Below, one piece after another: positions 1 through 8,739 of a stretch of DNA of 64,000 nucleotides. The position numbers and the translations under genes were made by a program. Position 1 is the stretch's first letter, and each line of letters opens with the position of its first letter. This DNA is from Desulfomonile tiedjei (GTDB lineage: Bacteria > Desulfobacterota > Desulfomonilia > Desulfomonilales > Desulfomonilaceae): contig JACRDG010000076.1 in assembly GCA_016218715.1 (NCBI GenBank), forward strand, positions 1 through 64,000. Direction: 5' to 3'. The notes under the pieces are model-generated. The model saw nothing but the letters and a program-made list of their open reading frames with translations. It had not been told where the DNA came from and did not search any database.

Positions 1-56
1 AAACCCTTTATCATTAAGGAGTTGAGCTAAATGCTGACCGCTGACTGCTGAAAGTT

Positions 57-82
57 ATCCGGAAATCTTGGATTTCCGGATG
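57..82. other. perfect hairpin in aprB upstream region
   Basis: An 11-bp perfect inverted repeat (ATCCGGAAATC / GATTTCCGGAT, 3-nt loop). No T-tract follows on the plus strand, so it may be the end of an upstream transcript or a leader structure. The gene it belongs to is outside the window. Confidence 0.5.
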
Positions 83-262
83 AGAACTGATTAAGGTGTT
101 GTGGGTATCGGAAGACGGCCCACAAGGTTTTGGGTACCTGGCATCTTTATTCTTTTGTTAAGGCTTTCCGGGACGTGGACAGAGTTCAAGGGCGAAGGCC
201 ATCAGCCATCTGCGGTTTCCCTTGAGCTTGTAAGCTATTTTATTGACCGAGCATTTTTTCCC

Positions 263-290
263 TTGACAAAAAAAATGAATCTGGTATACG
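263..290 (+). promoter_or_regulatory. probable sigma-70 promoter of aprBA-qmo
   Basis: TTGACA at 263-268, a 16-nt A-rich spacer and TATACG at 285-290. It is the best -35/-10 pair in the 750-nt AT-rich region before aprB. It would give a leader of about 455 nt. No convincing gene lies in 1-754; an 83-codon open frame at 101-352 has no ribosome site and no recognisable sequence. Confidence 0.5.
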
Positions 291-661
291 TAAAGCTTTC
301 TTGTTCCAATATTCACAAAATTAATAAAAGTATAATTTATTTAGATAGTTAAGAAAATAGAGATTGTGCTTTGGGTAAATCGGCCAACGATGGGGGATCT
401 CCTGGAAAGGTCTTTTTAAATCATTAAATCAGGAGAGTTGGTAACGTTTTTGAGTCAAACCATCAGACAGATTTTGTTAATGAAGAACGGCTTGCCAAAT
501 GACATAAGGTCGGGTTGGATTAACTGAGCCGGGAAGGCTTTCGATATTTTGGGAGGACTTTTTTCAAGGAACACGGGGCCTAATTTCAAGGATTTTCGAC
601 CGTCCCAGATAGGGGATACTTCTGGAAAAGAGATACATCGACACAGAAGGGGGGTGAGATG

Positions 662-676
662 GTCGGTCTGACCGAC
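662..676. promoter_or_regulatory. short palindrome upstream of aprB
   Basis: GTCGGTC-T-GACCGAC is a perfect 7-bp inverted repeat around one base, 79 nt before the aprB start. The loop is too small for an RNA hairpin at full length, so a protein-binding site is the more natural reading. No factor can be named. Confidence 0.3.
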
Positions 677-754
677 GGGGCGATTTATTACAAAAAACAC
701 GAAAGATCCAAATCGCTTTTTGAAACATAAATCAACAAATATGAGGAGAAAACT

Positions 755-1216
755 ATGCCAAGCTTTGTGATTAAAGAAAAATGTGATGGATGCAAAGGGC
801 AGGACAAAACCGCTTGTATGTACATTTGCCCGGTGGATCTGATGTTCTTGGACAAGGATGGTTCGGCTGGATACGGCGAGATGAAGGCCTGGAACCGGGA
901 CCCTTCCCTTTGCTGGGAATGCTATAACTGTGTCAAGATCTGCCCCCAACAGGCTATTGATGTCCGTGGTTATGCCGACTTCGTGCCCATGGGTGCCAGT
1001 GTCACACCCCTTCGGGGTTCTGAGGACATTATGTGGACCGTTAAATTCCGGAATGGCGCTCTGAAACGCTTTAAGTTCCCCATCCGGACTACGGCTGAAG
1101 GCAGCGCGGTTCCCAATGGCGGATTTGATGAAGGTTCCGGCGATCTGAAGAGCCCTTACCTGTTCACCGAGCCTGCTTCCTTAAAACTGGCAGCTTTACC
1201 CACACCAAAAAAGTAA
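755..1216 (+). CDS. aprB: adenylylsulfate reductase beta subunit
   Basis: AprB is the ferredoxin-like subunit of dissimilatory APS reductase. It passes electrons to FAD in AprA for reduction of APS to sulfite plus AMP in the cytoplasm. The 153 residues carry two [4Fe-4S] motifs: CDGC near residue 10 with CMYICP near residue 21, and CWECYNCVKICP near residues 47-58. They are followed by the C-terminal tail that wraps around AprA in known structures. The start is supported by GAGGAGA seven bases upstream. Only 12 bases separate it from aprA, so the two are co-transcribed. Lysine codons are AAA-rich compared with later genes, as in the first half of aprA. Confidence 0.97.
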   Translation: MPSFVIKEKCDGCKGQDKTACMYICPVDLMFLDKDGSAGYGEMKAWNRDPSLCWECYNCVKICPQQAIDVRGYADFVPMGASVTPLRGSEDIMWTVKFRNGALKRFKFPIRTTAEGSAVPNGGFDEGSGDLKSPYLFTEPASLKLAALPTPKK

Positions 1217-1234
1217 CGAAGGAGGGAAATGATT

Positions 1235-3112
1235 ATGGCAGATTATCCAACTGTAGAAGTAACCACCGATCTGTTGATTCTGGGTGGAGGTATGGCCTCT
1301 ACGGGGGCTACTGTTGAAGCCGCCTACTGGGCGAAAAAGAACGGCGTGAAAGTAACGACCGTTGACAAAGCCGCCTTTACGCGTTCCGGAGCCGTGGCCA
1401 TGGGCCTTTCGGCTATCAACCAATATGTCGGCATTGCCGACGGTCAGAACACAGCGGAAGATTATGTTAATTATGTCCGCCAGGATTTGATGGGCATCTC
1501 CCGGGAAGATTTGGTCTATAACATCGCCCGTCATGTGGATTCTTCGGTCCATCTTTTTGAAAAATGGGGTTTGCCCATCTGGCTGGATGAAAACGGCAAG
1601 TATGTCCATGAAGGCCGCTGGCAGCTCATGATCAACGGTGAATCCTACAAAGTGATCGTGGCCGAAGCCGCCAAGAACGCCATGGACGCCGCCGGTTTCG
1701 AGATCTATGAGCGTGTTTTCATCGTCGCCCCCCTGATGGACGGTGACCGGATCGCCGGGGCCGTCGGTTTCGGGACCCGCGATGAGAAATTCTATGTCTT
1801 TAAAGCCAAAGCCGTCATCTGCGCCCTGGGCGGCGCGGTCCACGTCTTCCGTCCCCGGTCCACCGGTGAAGGTCAAGGCCGTTCCTGGTATCCGCCTTTC
1901 AATACCGGATCCAGTGCCTACTTTACCCTTCAAGCCGGTGCCGAGATGACCTGTCAGGAAGTCCGCTTTATCCCGGTTCGGTTCAAGGATGCCTATGGAC
2001 CGGTCGGGGCCTGGTTCCTGCTCTTTAAATCCCGGGCAACCAGCGCCACGGGCGGTGAGTATATGGTCGTCCGCAAGGATGAGTTGAATAACTGGGCGCC
2101 TTATGGTCTGGCCAAACCGATCCCGGCCAACCTGCGTAACTACCTGGGCATGTTGGATGAGTTCGAGGGCAAAGGCCCGATCTACATGAGAACAGAAGAA
2201 GCCATTGCCAATATCGCAGCCCAGTTCAAAGACGATCCGAAGGCCTTCAAGAAGAAGATGAAGGAACTTGAGTCCGAGGCGTGGGAAGACTTCCTCGACA
2301 TGACCATTTCCCAAGCCATTCTCTGGGCCGGCACCAACACGCAGCCTGAAGAGAGGTCCTCTGAGATCGCCGCTTCCGAACCGTACTTCATCGGCTCCCA
2401 CTCCGGTGCTTCCGGCGCGTGGGTCAGCGGACCGAAAGACCTTGCTCCGCCCGATTACTTCTGGGGCTACGCGTACATGTCTACGGTAAAGGGTCTGTTC
2501 TGCGCGGGTGACGCGTCCGGCGCTTCCAGTCACAAGTTCTCCTCAGGCTCCCACGCTGAGGGTCGTCTGGCCGGCAAGTCCATGGTCCGCTTCGTGGTCG
2601 AGAACAACACCCAGCCGAAGGTGGACGCGGCGAAGGTCGATGAGCTGAAGAAGGCAGTCCTGAAGCCGCTCGATCTGTTCGCAGAGTTTGGCGCCAAGTC
2701 CAGCGATCCGGACATCAACCCTGAGTTCATGAAGCCGAAGATGTTCATGTTCCGTCTGCAGAAGATCATGGACGAGTACGCAGCCGGTGTGACCGCTGGC
2801 TTCAAGACCAACAAGCCGAAACTCGAGAGATGCCTCGAGCTCCTGAACTGGCTCAAGGAAGACTCCGAGAAGCTGGCTGCCGAGAATCTGCACGAGCTGA
2901 TGCGCTGCCACGAGAACATTCAGAGAATGCACCAGGCAGAGTGCCATGCACGCACCATGCTCTTCCGTGAAGAGACCCGTTGGCCGGGCTACTACTTCCG
3001 TTCCGACTTCCCGACCATGAACGACAAGGATTGGAAGTGCTTCGTGAACTGTACCTACAAGGGCGGCAACTGGGAGTTCAGGAAGGTGCCCGTTCTCTCC
3101 ATAGTCAACTGA
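1235..3112 (+). CDS. aprA: adenylylsulfate reductase alpha subunit
   Basis: AprA is the FAD-containing catalytic subunit of APS reductase. The N-terminal dinucleotide fold (LILGGGMASTGATVEAAYWA, near residues 12-31) and SGAVAMGLSAIN mark the fumarate-reductase-like flavoprotein family. The length, about 625 residues, suits an intact AprA. GGAGG at 1221-1225 is four bases from an ATG at 1229 and better placed for the ATG at 1235 (MADYP), which I chose. Codon use changes within the gene: roughly 11 AAA to 5 AAG lysines before about position 2225, but about 3 to 27 after it. The 5' part resembles aprB and the 3' part resembles the qmo genes. A factor-independent terminator follows, so qmo may need its own promoter or readthrough. 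Confidence 0.97.
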   Translation: MADYPTVEVTTDLLILGGGMASTGATVEAAYWAKKNGVKVTTVDKAAFTRSGAVAMGLSAINQYVGIADGQNTAEDYVNYVRQDLMGISREDLVYNIARHVDSSVHLFEKWGLPIWLDENGKYVHEGRWQLMINGESYKVIVAEAAKNAMDAAGFEIYERVFIVAPLMDGDRIAGAVGFGTRDEKFYVFKAKAVICALGGAVHVFRPRSTGEGQGRSWYPPFNTGSSAYFTLQAGAEMTCQEVRFIPVRFKDAYGPVGAWFLLFKSRATSATGGEYMVVRKDELNNWAPYGLAKPIPANLRNYLGMLDEFEGKGPIYMRTEEAIANIAAQFKDDPKAFKKKMKELESEAWEDFLDMTISQAILWAGTNTQPEERSSEIAASEPYFIGSHSGASGAWVSGPKDLAPPDYFWGYAYMSTVKGLFCAGDASGASSHKFSSGSHAEGRLAGKSMVRFVVENNTQPKVDAAKVDELKKAVLKPLDLFAEFGAKSSDPDINPEFMKPKMFMFRLQKIMDEYAAGVTAGFKTNKPKLERCLELLNWLKEDSEKLAAENLHELMRCHENIQRMHQAECHARTMLFREETRWPGYYFRSDFPTMNDKDWKCFVNCTYKGGNWEFRKVPVLSIVN

Positions 3113-3130
3113 CATCAACACCGACCTGAA

Positions 3131-3164
3131 AGACTCCGGGTGCGGCAAACGCACTCGGAGTTTT
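3131..3164 (+). terminator. rho-independent terminator after aprA
   Basis: A 12-bp stem (ACTCCGGGTGCG / CGCACTCGGAGT, one G-U pair) with loop GCAAA, followed by TTTT. It lies 18 nt after the aprA stop and 80 nt before qmoA. Confidence 0.85.
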
Positions 3165-3244
3165 CCCCAAAAAAGGGTTCAAGGTACGAGGAAACGGTTT
3201 GAGGGGGCACTATGCCCTCTCATAGCCGTTCTCAGGGAGGAAAC

Positions 3245-4510
3245 ATGGCTGGACAGAAGACCGTACTGGTCGTCGGGGGCGGTATTAGCGGGATAACAGC
3301 AGCGGTTGAGGCCGCAGAGGCGGGTTGCAAGGTCATCCTGGTCGAGAGACTGCCGTATCTCGGAGGCCGGGTAGCGCAATTGAACAAGTACTTCCCGAAG
3401 CTGTGCCCTCCAACCTGCGGCCTGGAAATCAATTTTCGAAGGATCAGACGCAATCCCGACATCACGGTATATACATTGGCAGAAGTCGAAAGGATCGCAG
3501 GAAAACCGGGGGCCTATACCGCCTCCATAAAGATATCCCCGAGGTACGTCGAGGATCACACTGCCACGAGTAAATGCGTCGAAGACTGCCCGGTGGAAAT
3601 ACCCAATGACTTCAACTACGGGATGGACAAGACCAAGGCAGTCTCCTTGCCCTACGAGATGGCCTATCCGATGAATCTTGTGGCCAATGGGGACGCTCTC
3701 AACAAGGTTAAAGACACCCCGGGATTCAAGTCCTTCGTGGAATCATGCACTAAGAAGGGGATCCGCATCGACCTCGAGGCAAAGGCGGAGACCATCGACG
3801 TGGAGGTTGATTCCGTAGTCTGGGCAACTGGTTGGAGACCCTACGACGCGACCAAACTGGAAAAGCTGGGGTTTGGGACCTGTGCCAACGTAATTACCAA
3901 TGTGATGATGGAGAGACTCGCCGCAGCGAACGGACCCACGAGGGGAGAAATCGTTCGCCCTTCCGACGGCAAGAAGGTGAACAACCTCGCCTTCGTGCAG
4001 TGCGCGGGCTCTCGGGATCGAAATCACCTGCCGTATTGTTCGTCAATCTGCTGCCTTGCTTCGCTCAAACAGGCAACCTACCTGCGGGACTATAACCCGG
4101 AGGCCCAAGCCCAGATCTTCTACATAGACCTCCGGGCCCATGGGCGCTTCGAGTTCTTCTTCGATCGGGTCACCAAGGACGACAAGATCATCCTGACCAA
4201 AGGGAAGATCGTCAACGTCACCGAAGATCCGGTTACGAAGGACGTGATACTCGAGGGCGAGGACATCCTCTCCGGACAGAAGATACGCCGTACCTTCGAC
4301 ATGGCAGTGCTCGCCACCGGAATGCAGCCGAATACGAGTGTGGAAAAGATCCCAGGGCCGGGAGTCACGTACGACGACTTCGGCTTCGTCGTTTCGGCAA
4401 CCGGCATACACGGGGCGGGTGTCACCAAGCGGCCTATGGACGTCGGCACCTGCTTGCAAGATGCGACCGGCGCAGCGTTGAAAGCCCTTCAGGATACGGT
4501 GGGGAGGTAA
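3245..4510 (+). CDS. qmoA: quinone-interacting membrane-bound oxidoreductase subunit A
   Basis: QmoA is a cytoplasmic HdrA-like flavoprotein of the QmoABC complex, which links the menaquinone pool to APS reductase. The 421 residues begin with an FAD-binding fold (VLVVGGGISGITAAVEAAEA, near residues 6-25), followed by LGGRVAQLNKYFP and a conserved CPPTCG. A second nucleotide-binding region lies in the middle (CAGSRDRN.LPYCSSICC). I chose ATG 3245 because AGGGAGG lies four to five bases upstream; an in-frame start at 3212 has no such site. Four bases separate the stop from qmoB. Codon use is AAG/GAG-rich, unlike the front of aprA. Confidence 0.95.
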   Translation: MAGQKTVLVVGGGISGITAAVEAAEAGCKVILVERLPYLGGRVAQLNKYFPKLCPPTCGLEINFRRIRRNPDITVYTLAEVERIAGKPGAYTASIKISPRYVEDHTATSKCVEDCPVEIPNDFNYGMDKTKAVSLPYEMAYPMNLVANGDALNKVKDTPGFKSFVESCTKKGIRIDLEAKAETIDVEVDSVVWATGWRPYDATKLEKLGFGTCANVITNVMMERLAAANGPTRGEIVRPSDGKKVNNLAFVQCAGSRDRNHLPYCSSICCLASLKQATYLRDYNPEAQAQIFYIDLRAHGRFEFFFDRVTKDDKIILTKGKIVNVTEDPVTKDVILEGEDILSGQKIRRTFDMAVLATGMQPNTSVEKIPGPGVTYDDFGFVVSATGIHGAGVTKRPMDVGTCLQDATGAALKALQDTVGR

Positions 4511-4514
4511 GTCC

Positions 4515-6797
4515 ATGGATCATAAAATCGGAGTCTACATCGATACAGGATACGGAATTGGTGAGGCGCTCGACATTGAAGCACTGTGCACCGTTGCCAC
4601 CGGCGAGTTCAGCGTCCCCGTATGCAGAGCAGAGTCCTACTGGAACGAGCCGGACAAGCTCGCAATCATCCGGAACGACATCGCGGGGGAAGGCCTGACC
4701 GCGGTGCTCATCGCCGGTCCTTCTCCCCGGGTGCATCAGGACGCCTTTAAGTTCGACGGTACCATCGTCGAGCGGGCCAATCTCCGTGAGCACGTGGTCT
4801 GGTGCCAGCCGCCCAACCACGAGGACACTCAGATGCTCGCGGAAGACTATATCCGCATGTGGATCGTCAAGACGTCGAAGTATGAGGATCGCCCGCCCTT
4901 CATGGAGGAGACCTCGAAGGACATCCTCGTGATCGGCGGAGGAATGACCGGTATGACCGCGGCCCTCGAAGCAGCCGCGGCCGGTTACCAGGTATACCTC
5001 GTGGAAAAGGAACCGCAGCTCGGCGGATGGGCCAACAAGTACGCCAAGGTCTTCACGGGCAAGCCGCCCTACACGGAACTGACAGATTCACCCGTGCAGG
5101 AGAAGATCGCCGCGGTGAACAAGAGTGACAAGATCAAGGTGTTCGCCGGCCACCGTGTGTTCCGGATCTCCGGCGCACCGGGGATGTTCGACGTGATTGT
5201 CAGAGCTGACGGTCCGTGGATCGAGAAGCTGGATACGGCGCAGAACGAATGGCTGGCTGCCAAGAAAGCCAGAGAGGCCGCGGGAGGAGCGGCTGGGGAA
5301 AAGAAAGAAGCCGAAGGCGAACCCACGGAGCCTGAGGTCCCCGATGATCCGTCCGAGTTCGCCCACGAGGTGGTCAGGGTCGGCTCAGTGGTTCTGGCTG
5401 CCGGATGGCGGCCGGAAGAGCCGCAGAACGCCGAACACCTCGGGTACGGGACGCTCCCGGACGTGATCACCAACGTGCAGTTGGAGGAACTCGCGGCCAA
5501 GGGCAAGATAACGAGGCCGTCGGATGGGAAAGAGGTTTCCAGCATCGCATTCATCGAATGTATGGGACCCGAGGTCGAGCATCCGCTCCTTTACGGCTCG
5601 AACGTGAGTTCTCTGGTAGCCCTGAAGCAGGCCCAGTACCTGCGAAAATCCAACCCTGATGGGAAGGCGTTTGTCTTCTACAACAACATGCGCACACCGG
5701 GTCAGTACGAGGTCTTCTACCAGGCCATGCAGGACGATCCGGGCGTATTCCTGTCCAAGGGGATTCCCACAGGTGTAGCGAGCGCGGCCTCAGGGCTCGC
5801 AGTGGACGTGAAAGACACCCTCCTTGGCGAGCAACTCCGCGTGAACGTCGATCTGGTAGTCCTCTCGACCGGCATGGTGCCGGTGACGAAGGACGCGGCG
5901 GTCCTCAATCTGAAGTACCGCCAGGGCCCCTTCCTTCCGGAGAACCCCTATGGGTTCAATGATTCGCACTTCATTTGCTTCCCGTACGAAACACAGCGGA
6001 CCGGTATCTACACCGCAGGATGCGTGCGGCAGCCGATGGACTTTCAGAGCTGCGAGACGGACGCGACCGGAGCGGCTTTGAAGGCCATTCAGTGCATGGA
6101 GCTGGTGGCTCAAGGCAAAGCGGTGCACCCGAGAGCGGGAGACGAGTCATTTCCTGAAATCTTCGTGACCCGCTGCACGCAGTGCAAACGCTGCACTGAG
6201 GAGTGTCCGTTTGGAGCGTACGACGAGCAGCCGAACGGCACCCCGATGCCAAACCCGACCCGGTGCAGGCGCTGCGCCATCTGTATGGGCTCTTGCCCCG
6301 AGCGGATCATCTCGTTCCGGGATCACTCGGTGGACATGATCGGCTCTATGGTCAAGGCCATGAGCGTACCGGACGAATACGCGGAGAAGCCGCGCGTGGT
6401 CGTGTTCATCTGCGAAAACGACGCCTATCCGGTCCTCGACATGGCTGGTATGCACCGGCTGCAGTACAGCGCATTCGTACGATTCATCCCCTTGAGGTGC
6501 CTGGGGAATATCAACATGGTCTGGATCGCCGACGCTCTGTCAAAGGGCATCGATGGGATCATGCTGATCGGATGCAAGTACGGCGACGACTACCAGTGCC
6601 ATTTCGTCAAGGGCAGCGAGCTGGCTGAGTACAGAATGGGAAAAATCAGCGAGACTCTCCAGCGTCTCGTGTTGGAATCGGATCGAATCAACGTCCAGCA
6701 GCTCGCGATCGACGAGTATTACAAGCTGCCTGGAATCATTAATGATTTCATCGAACTCCTCAGTGGATTCGATCCCAACCCGTATAAAGGTTTCTAA
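4515..6797 (+). CDS. qmoB: quinone-interacting membrane-bound oxidoreductase subunit B
   Basis: QmoB is the second HdrA-like flavoprotein of the Qmo complex. It has 760 residues. An N-terminal segment of about 135 residues precedes the FAD fold (ILVIGGGMTGMTAALEAAAA). A charged, alanine-rich insertion at about 245-275 separates the FAD halves. Two ferredoxin motifs follow (CTQCKRCTEECP near residues 555-566 and CRRCAICMGSCP near 586-597). The C-terminal part resembles MvhD, the electron-transfer subunit of methyl-viologen hydrogenase, as in other QmoB proteins. The position between qmoA and qmoC with short gaps (4 and 12 bases) supports one operon. Confidence 0.95.
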   Translation: MDHKIGVYIDTGYGIGEALDIEALCTVATGEFSVPVCRAESYWNEPDKLAIIRNDIAGEGLTAVLIAGPSPRVHQDAFKFDGTIVERANLREHVVWCQPPNHEDTQMLAEDYIRMWIVKTSKYEDRPPFMEETSKDILVIGGGMTGMTAALEAAAAGYQVYLVEKEPQLGGWANKYAKVFTGKPPYTELTDSPVQEKIAAVNKSDKIKVFAGHRVFRISGAPGMFDVIVRADGPWIEKLDTAQNEWLAAKKAREAAGGAAGEKKEAEGEPTEPEVPDDPSEFAHEVVRVGSVVLAAGWRPEEPQNAEHLGYGTLPDVITNVQLEELAAKGKITRPSDGKEVSSIAFIECMGPEVEHPLLYGSNVSSLVALKQAQYLRKSNPDGKAFVFYNNMRTPGQYEVFYQAMQDDPGVFLSKGIPTGVASAASGLAVDVKDTLLGEQLRVNVDLVVLSTGMVPVTKDAAVLNLKYRQGPFLPENPYGFNDSHFICFPYETQRTGIYTAGCVRQPMDFQSCETDATGAALKAIQCMELVAQGKAVHPRAGDESFPEIFVTRCTQCKRCTEECPFGAYDEQPNGTPMPNPTRCRRCAICMGSCPERIISFRDHSVDMIGSMVKAMSVPDEYAEKPRVVVFICENDAYPVLDMAGMHRLQYSAFVRFIPLRCLGNINMVWIADALSKGIDGIMLIGCKYGDDYQCHFVKGSELAEYRMGKISETLQRLVLESDRINVQQLAIDEYYKLPGIINDFIELLSGFDPNPYKGF

Positions 6798-6809
6798 GGA
6801 GGGGCACCG

Positions 6810-8009
6810 ATGGCGAAAGAGTTCGTTGCTGAACCCGATCTCCAGTTTACTCGAGATGTGATAGCCGCCGGCGGCAGTGACGTGAAGAAGTGCTACCAGT
6901 GCGCGACCTGTTCGGTCGCGTGCCCCATTTCACCCGACAACAGCCCGTATCCACGCAAAGAAATGATATGGGCCCAGTGGGGCTTGAAGGATCGACTGGT
7001 CAACGATCCGGACATTTGGCTCTGTCACCATTGCAACGACTGCTCGACGCAATGCCCTCGGGGCGCGAACCCGGGCGATTTGATGAAGGCTGTGCGCAAG
7101 ATGGTCATCGAGGAGAACTCCTGGCCGTCGTTCCTTGGAGGCCTGGTCGGCCAGCCGTCGCTGATGGTCTTGACCCTGGGTATACCGGTGGCAGTGGTTC
7201 TGTTTCTCGTGTACATCAATGGCGGATTCAGGGCCCCTCAGCCTCTCAATTACGGGGAGTTCATTAACTACCTGTACATCCAGGGAGTATACACCTTCGC
7301 ACTCGTGTTCGCCGTGGTGTCCATGGTCCTGAGCCTCAAGAAGTATTGGGCCAATTTGGAAGCGAATTGCCCGATAAACGTCGGCGCGGTCCGCAAGCCG
7401 TTCGTGCCGAGCCTGATCGAGGCCTTTAAGGAAATCCTCCCCCACGACAAGTTTAAGGAGTGCGAGGCCAACAACATCCGTTATGCATCGCACTTGATGG
7501 TCTTCTGGGGGATGATCGGTCTCTTCGTCACCACTGCGATCGTGGCGTTCAATATCGACATACTCCACATAGCTCCACCGTCCAGGGGCGGTCCAGGCAC
7601 CGTGCCGATCAAGATCCTGGGCAACGTGAGTGCTATTGCCTTCGTGCTCGGGCTGGGCATCATGATCGTGCGTCGCATCACGCAGCCGGACCAGGCTGGG
7701 AACAGCTCGTACTTCGATTGGCTGTTCCTGTTCGTGATCTTCGGCACCGGCGCCACGGGACTGCTTACGGAACTGGTGCGTTGGGCTGGGTCGGCGCCGG
7801 GCGCGTATTTCCTGTACGCGGTGCATTTAATGTTCGTCTTGGCGCTGCTCCTCTACCTCCCGTTTTCCAAGTTCGCTCACATCGGTTATCGGACCCTGGC
7901 GATTGCGTGGGGGAAGTCCGCGGGGAGGGATGTGACGTTGCCTGTGGTACCGAACTATGCGCCGGTTCCTGCCCAGGAGGGTGGGGCTGAAGAAACGCCA
8001 CAAGCATAG
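6810..8009 (+). CDS. qmoC: quinone-interacting membrane-bound oxidoreductase subunit C
   Basis: QmoC is the membrane anchor of QmoABC and fuses an HdrC-like ferredoxin domain to an HdrE/NarI-like cytochrome b. Two iron-sulfur motifs (CYQCATCSVACP near residues 28-39 and CHHCNDCSTQCP near 73-84) are followed by about six membrane helices from residue 110 onward. Several histidines in the helices (for example in 'YASHLMVFWG' and 'YAVHLMFVLA') could ligate heme b. It has a strong site (AAGGAGG, six bases) before the ATG. It is the last gene of the cluster; a terminator follows within 90 bases. The role is quinol oxidation and electron delivery towards AprAB. Confidence 0.95.
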   Translation: MAKEFVAEPDLQFTRDVIAAGGSDVKKCYQCATCSVACPISPDNSPYPRKEMIWAQWGLKDRLVNDPDIWLCHHCNDCSTQCPRGANPGDLMKAVRKMVIEENSWPSFLGGLVGQPSLMVLTLGIPVAVVLFLVYINGGFRAPQPLNYGEFINYLYIQGVYTFALVFAVVSMVLSLKKYWANLEANCPINVGAVRKPFVPSLIEAFKEILPHDKFKECEANNIRYASHLMVFWGMIGLFVTTAIVAFNIDILHIAPPSRGGPGTVPIKILGNVSAIAFVLGLGIMIVRRITQPDQAGNSSYFDWLFLFVIFGTGATGLLTELVRWAGSAPGAYFLYAVHLMFVLALLLYLPFSKFAHIGYRTLAIAWGKSAGRDVTLPVVPNYAPVPAQEGGAEETPQA

Positions 8010-8043
8010 CGTGGAGAGACCGTTCGACGAAAGTTCCCGAAAA

Positions 8044-8095
8044 GCTGAGGGGGCGAGCCGGGTTGCGACCCAGCCTTGCCCCCTCACGTTTTTGA
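8044..8095 (+). terminator. rho-independent terminator after qmoC
   Basis: A long GC-rich stem (TGAGGGGGCGAG pairs with CTTGCCCCCTCA) with a 16-nt apical part, followed by CGTTTTTG. It closes the apr-qmo cluster. Confidence 0.9.
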
Positions 8096-8141
8096 AGAGT
8101 GTTCGGTAGGTTTTATCGCGCGGTGATTGGCTTGCGAATAC

Positions 8142-8378
8142 TCAGCAGGAGATGCGCTTCTCGAACTTTTCCCACAATAGCTGGGCTATTTCTTGGCCGA
8201 CATCAGCCCAGTCCTGATTCGCACTTCCGAGGTAGTTCGATAGATCATGAGTCCACCGGGATTTGTCTCCTTCCATGAAATTCCTCAGGAAATTACCGTA
8301 CAAACCCTCATACATGTAAGGACTGACCCTCTCGATATCCGACACAATCATTTTTGCCCTATCAGACTTTGTCATCAT
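8142..8378 (-). CDS. small hypothetical protein
   Basis: A 78-residue acidic protein with several tryptophans and aromatic residues; no signal peptide, membrane helix or metal motif. I chose the ATG at 8378 because GGAGG lies five bases upstream; the next codon is also ATG. A longer frame to 8420 has a weaker site. It stands alone and converges on qmoC. I recognise no family. The strong ribosome site and natural composition suggest a real gene. Confidence 0.6.
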   Translation of the reverse strand: MMTKSDRAKMIVSDIERVSPYMYEGLYGNFLRNFMEGDKSRWTHDLSNYLGSANQDWADVGQEIAQLLWEKFEKRISC

Positions 8379-8420
8379 TGATCCCTCCGCTTCAGGATCG
8401 TCGATCCCGTCATTAACCAT

Positions 8421-8739
8421 CCGGCTCCCTGCTAGTATGTATTAAATTAGACGCAGTTGCCGGCGTACTGTTTCAAAAAAATCGCGAGGGCATCGATTCC
8501 TTAGCGTTGCAACATTCGCCGCCGGTGTGCTAAGCTACCCCCGCTTACTATGCCCAGGGCTGTATTTGGGTTGCACGAGTGCTTCAGTGACGAAGTTCGA
8601 GTCGAGGCTTGACTTCCGAGGGGAGAGGGGCGTTCCTCAAGCTGCTCACACGGCAGCAACAAACGGGACGTGACGGAGAACCTTCTCTTCCCGGCGTGAG
8701 GCGACCGCGCGGCCTGGCTGTGGAAGAAAGGATGGACTG
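8421..8739. other. gene-free region before purB
   Basis: About 320 bases without a supported gene. It includes a short AT-rich segment near 8440-8460. I found neither a clear promoter nor a known riboswitch pattern, and specifically none of the conserved ZTP-aptamer bases I looked for. Confidence 0.4.

Noticed and set aside
1196-2533. 445-codon frame antisense to aprA
   Set aside because: It is a shadow of aprA, with no ribosome site or recognisable sequence.
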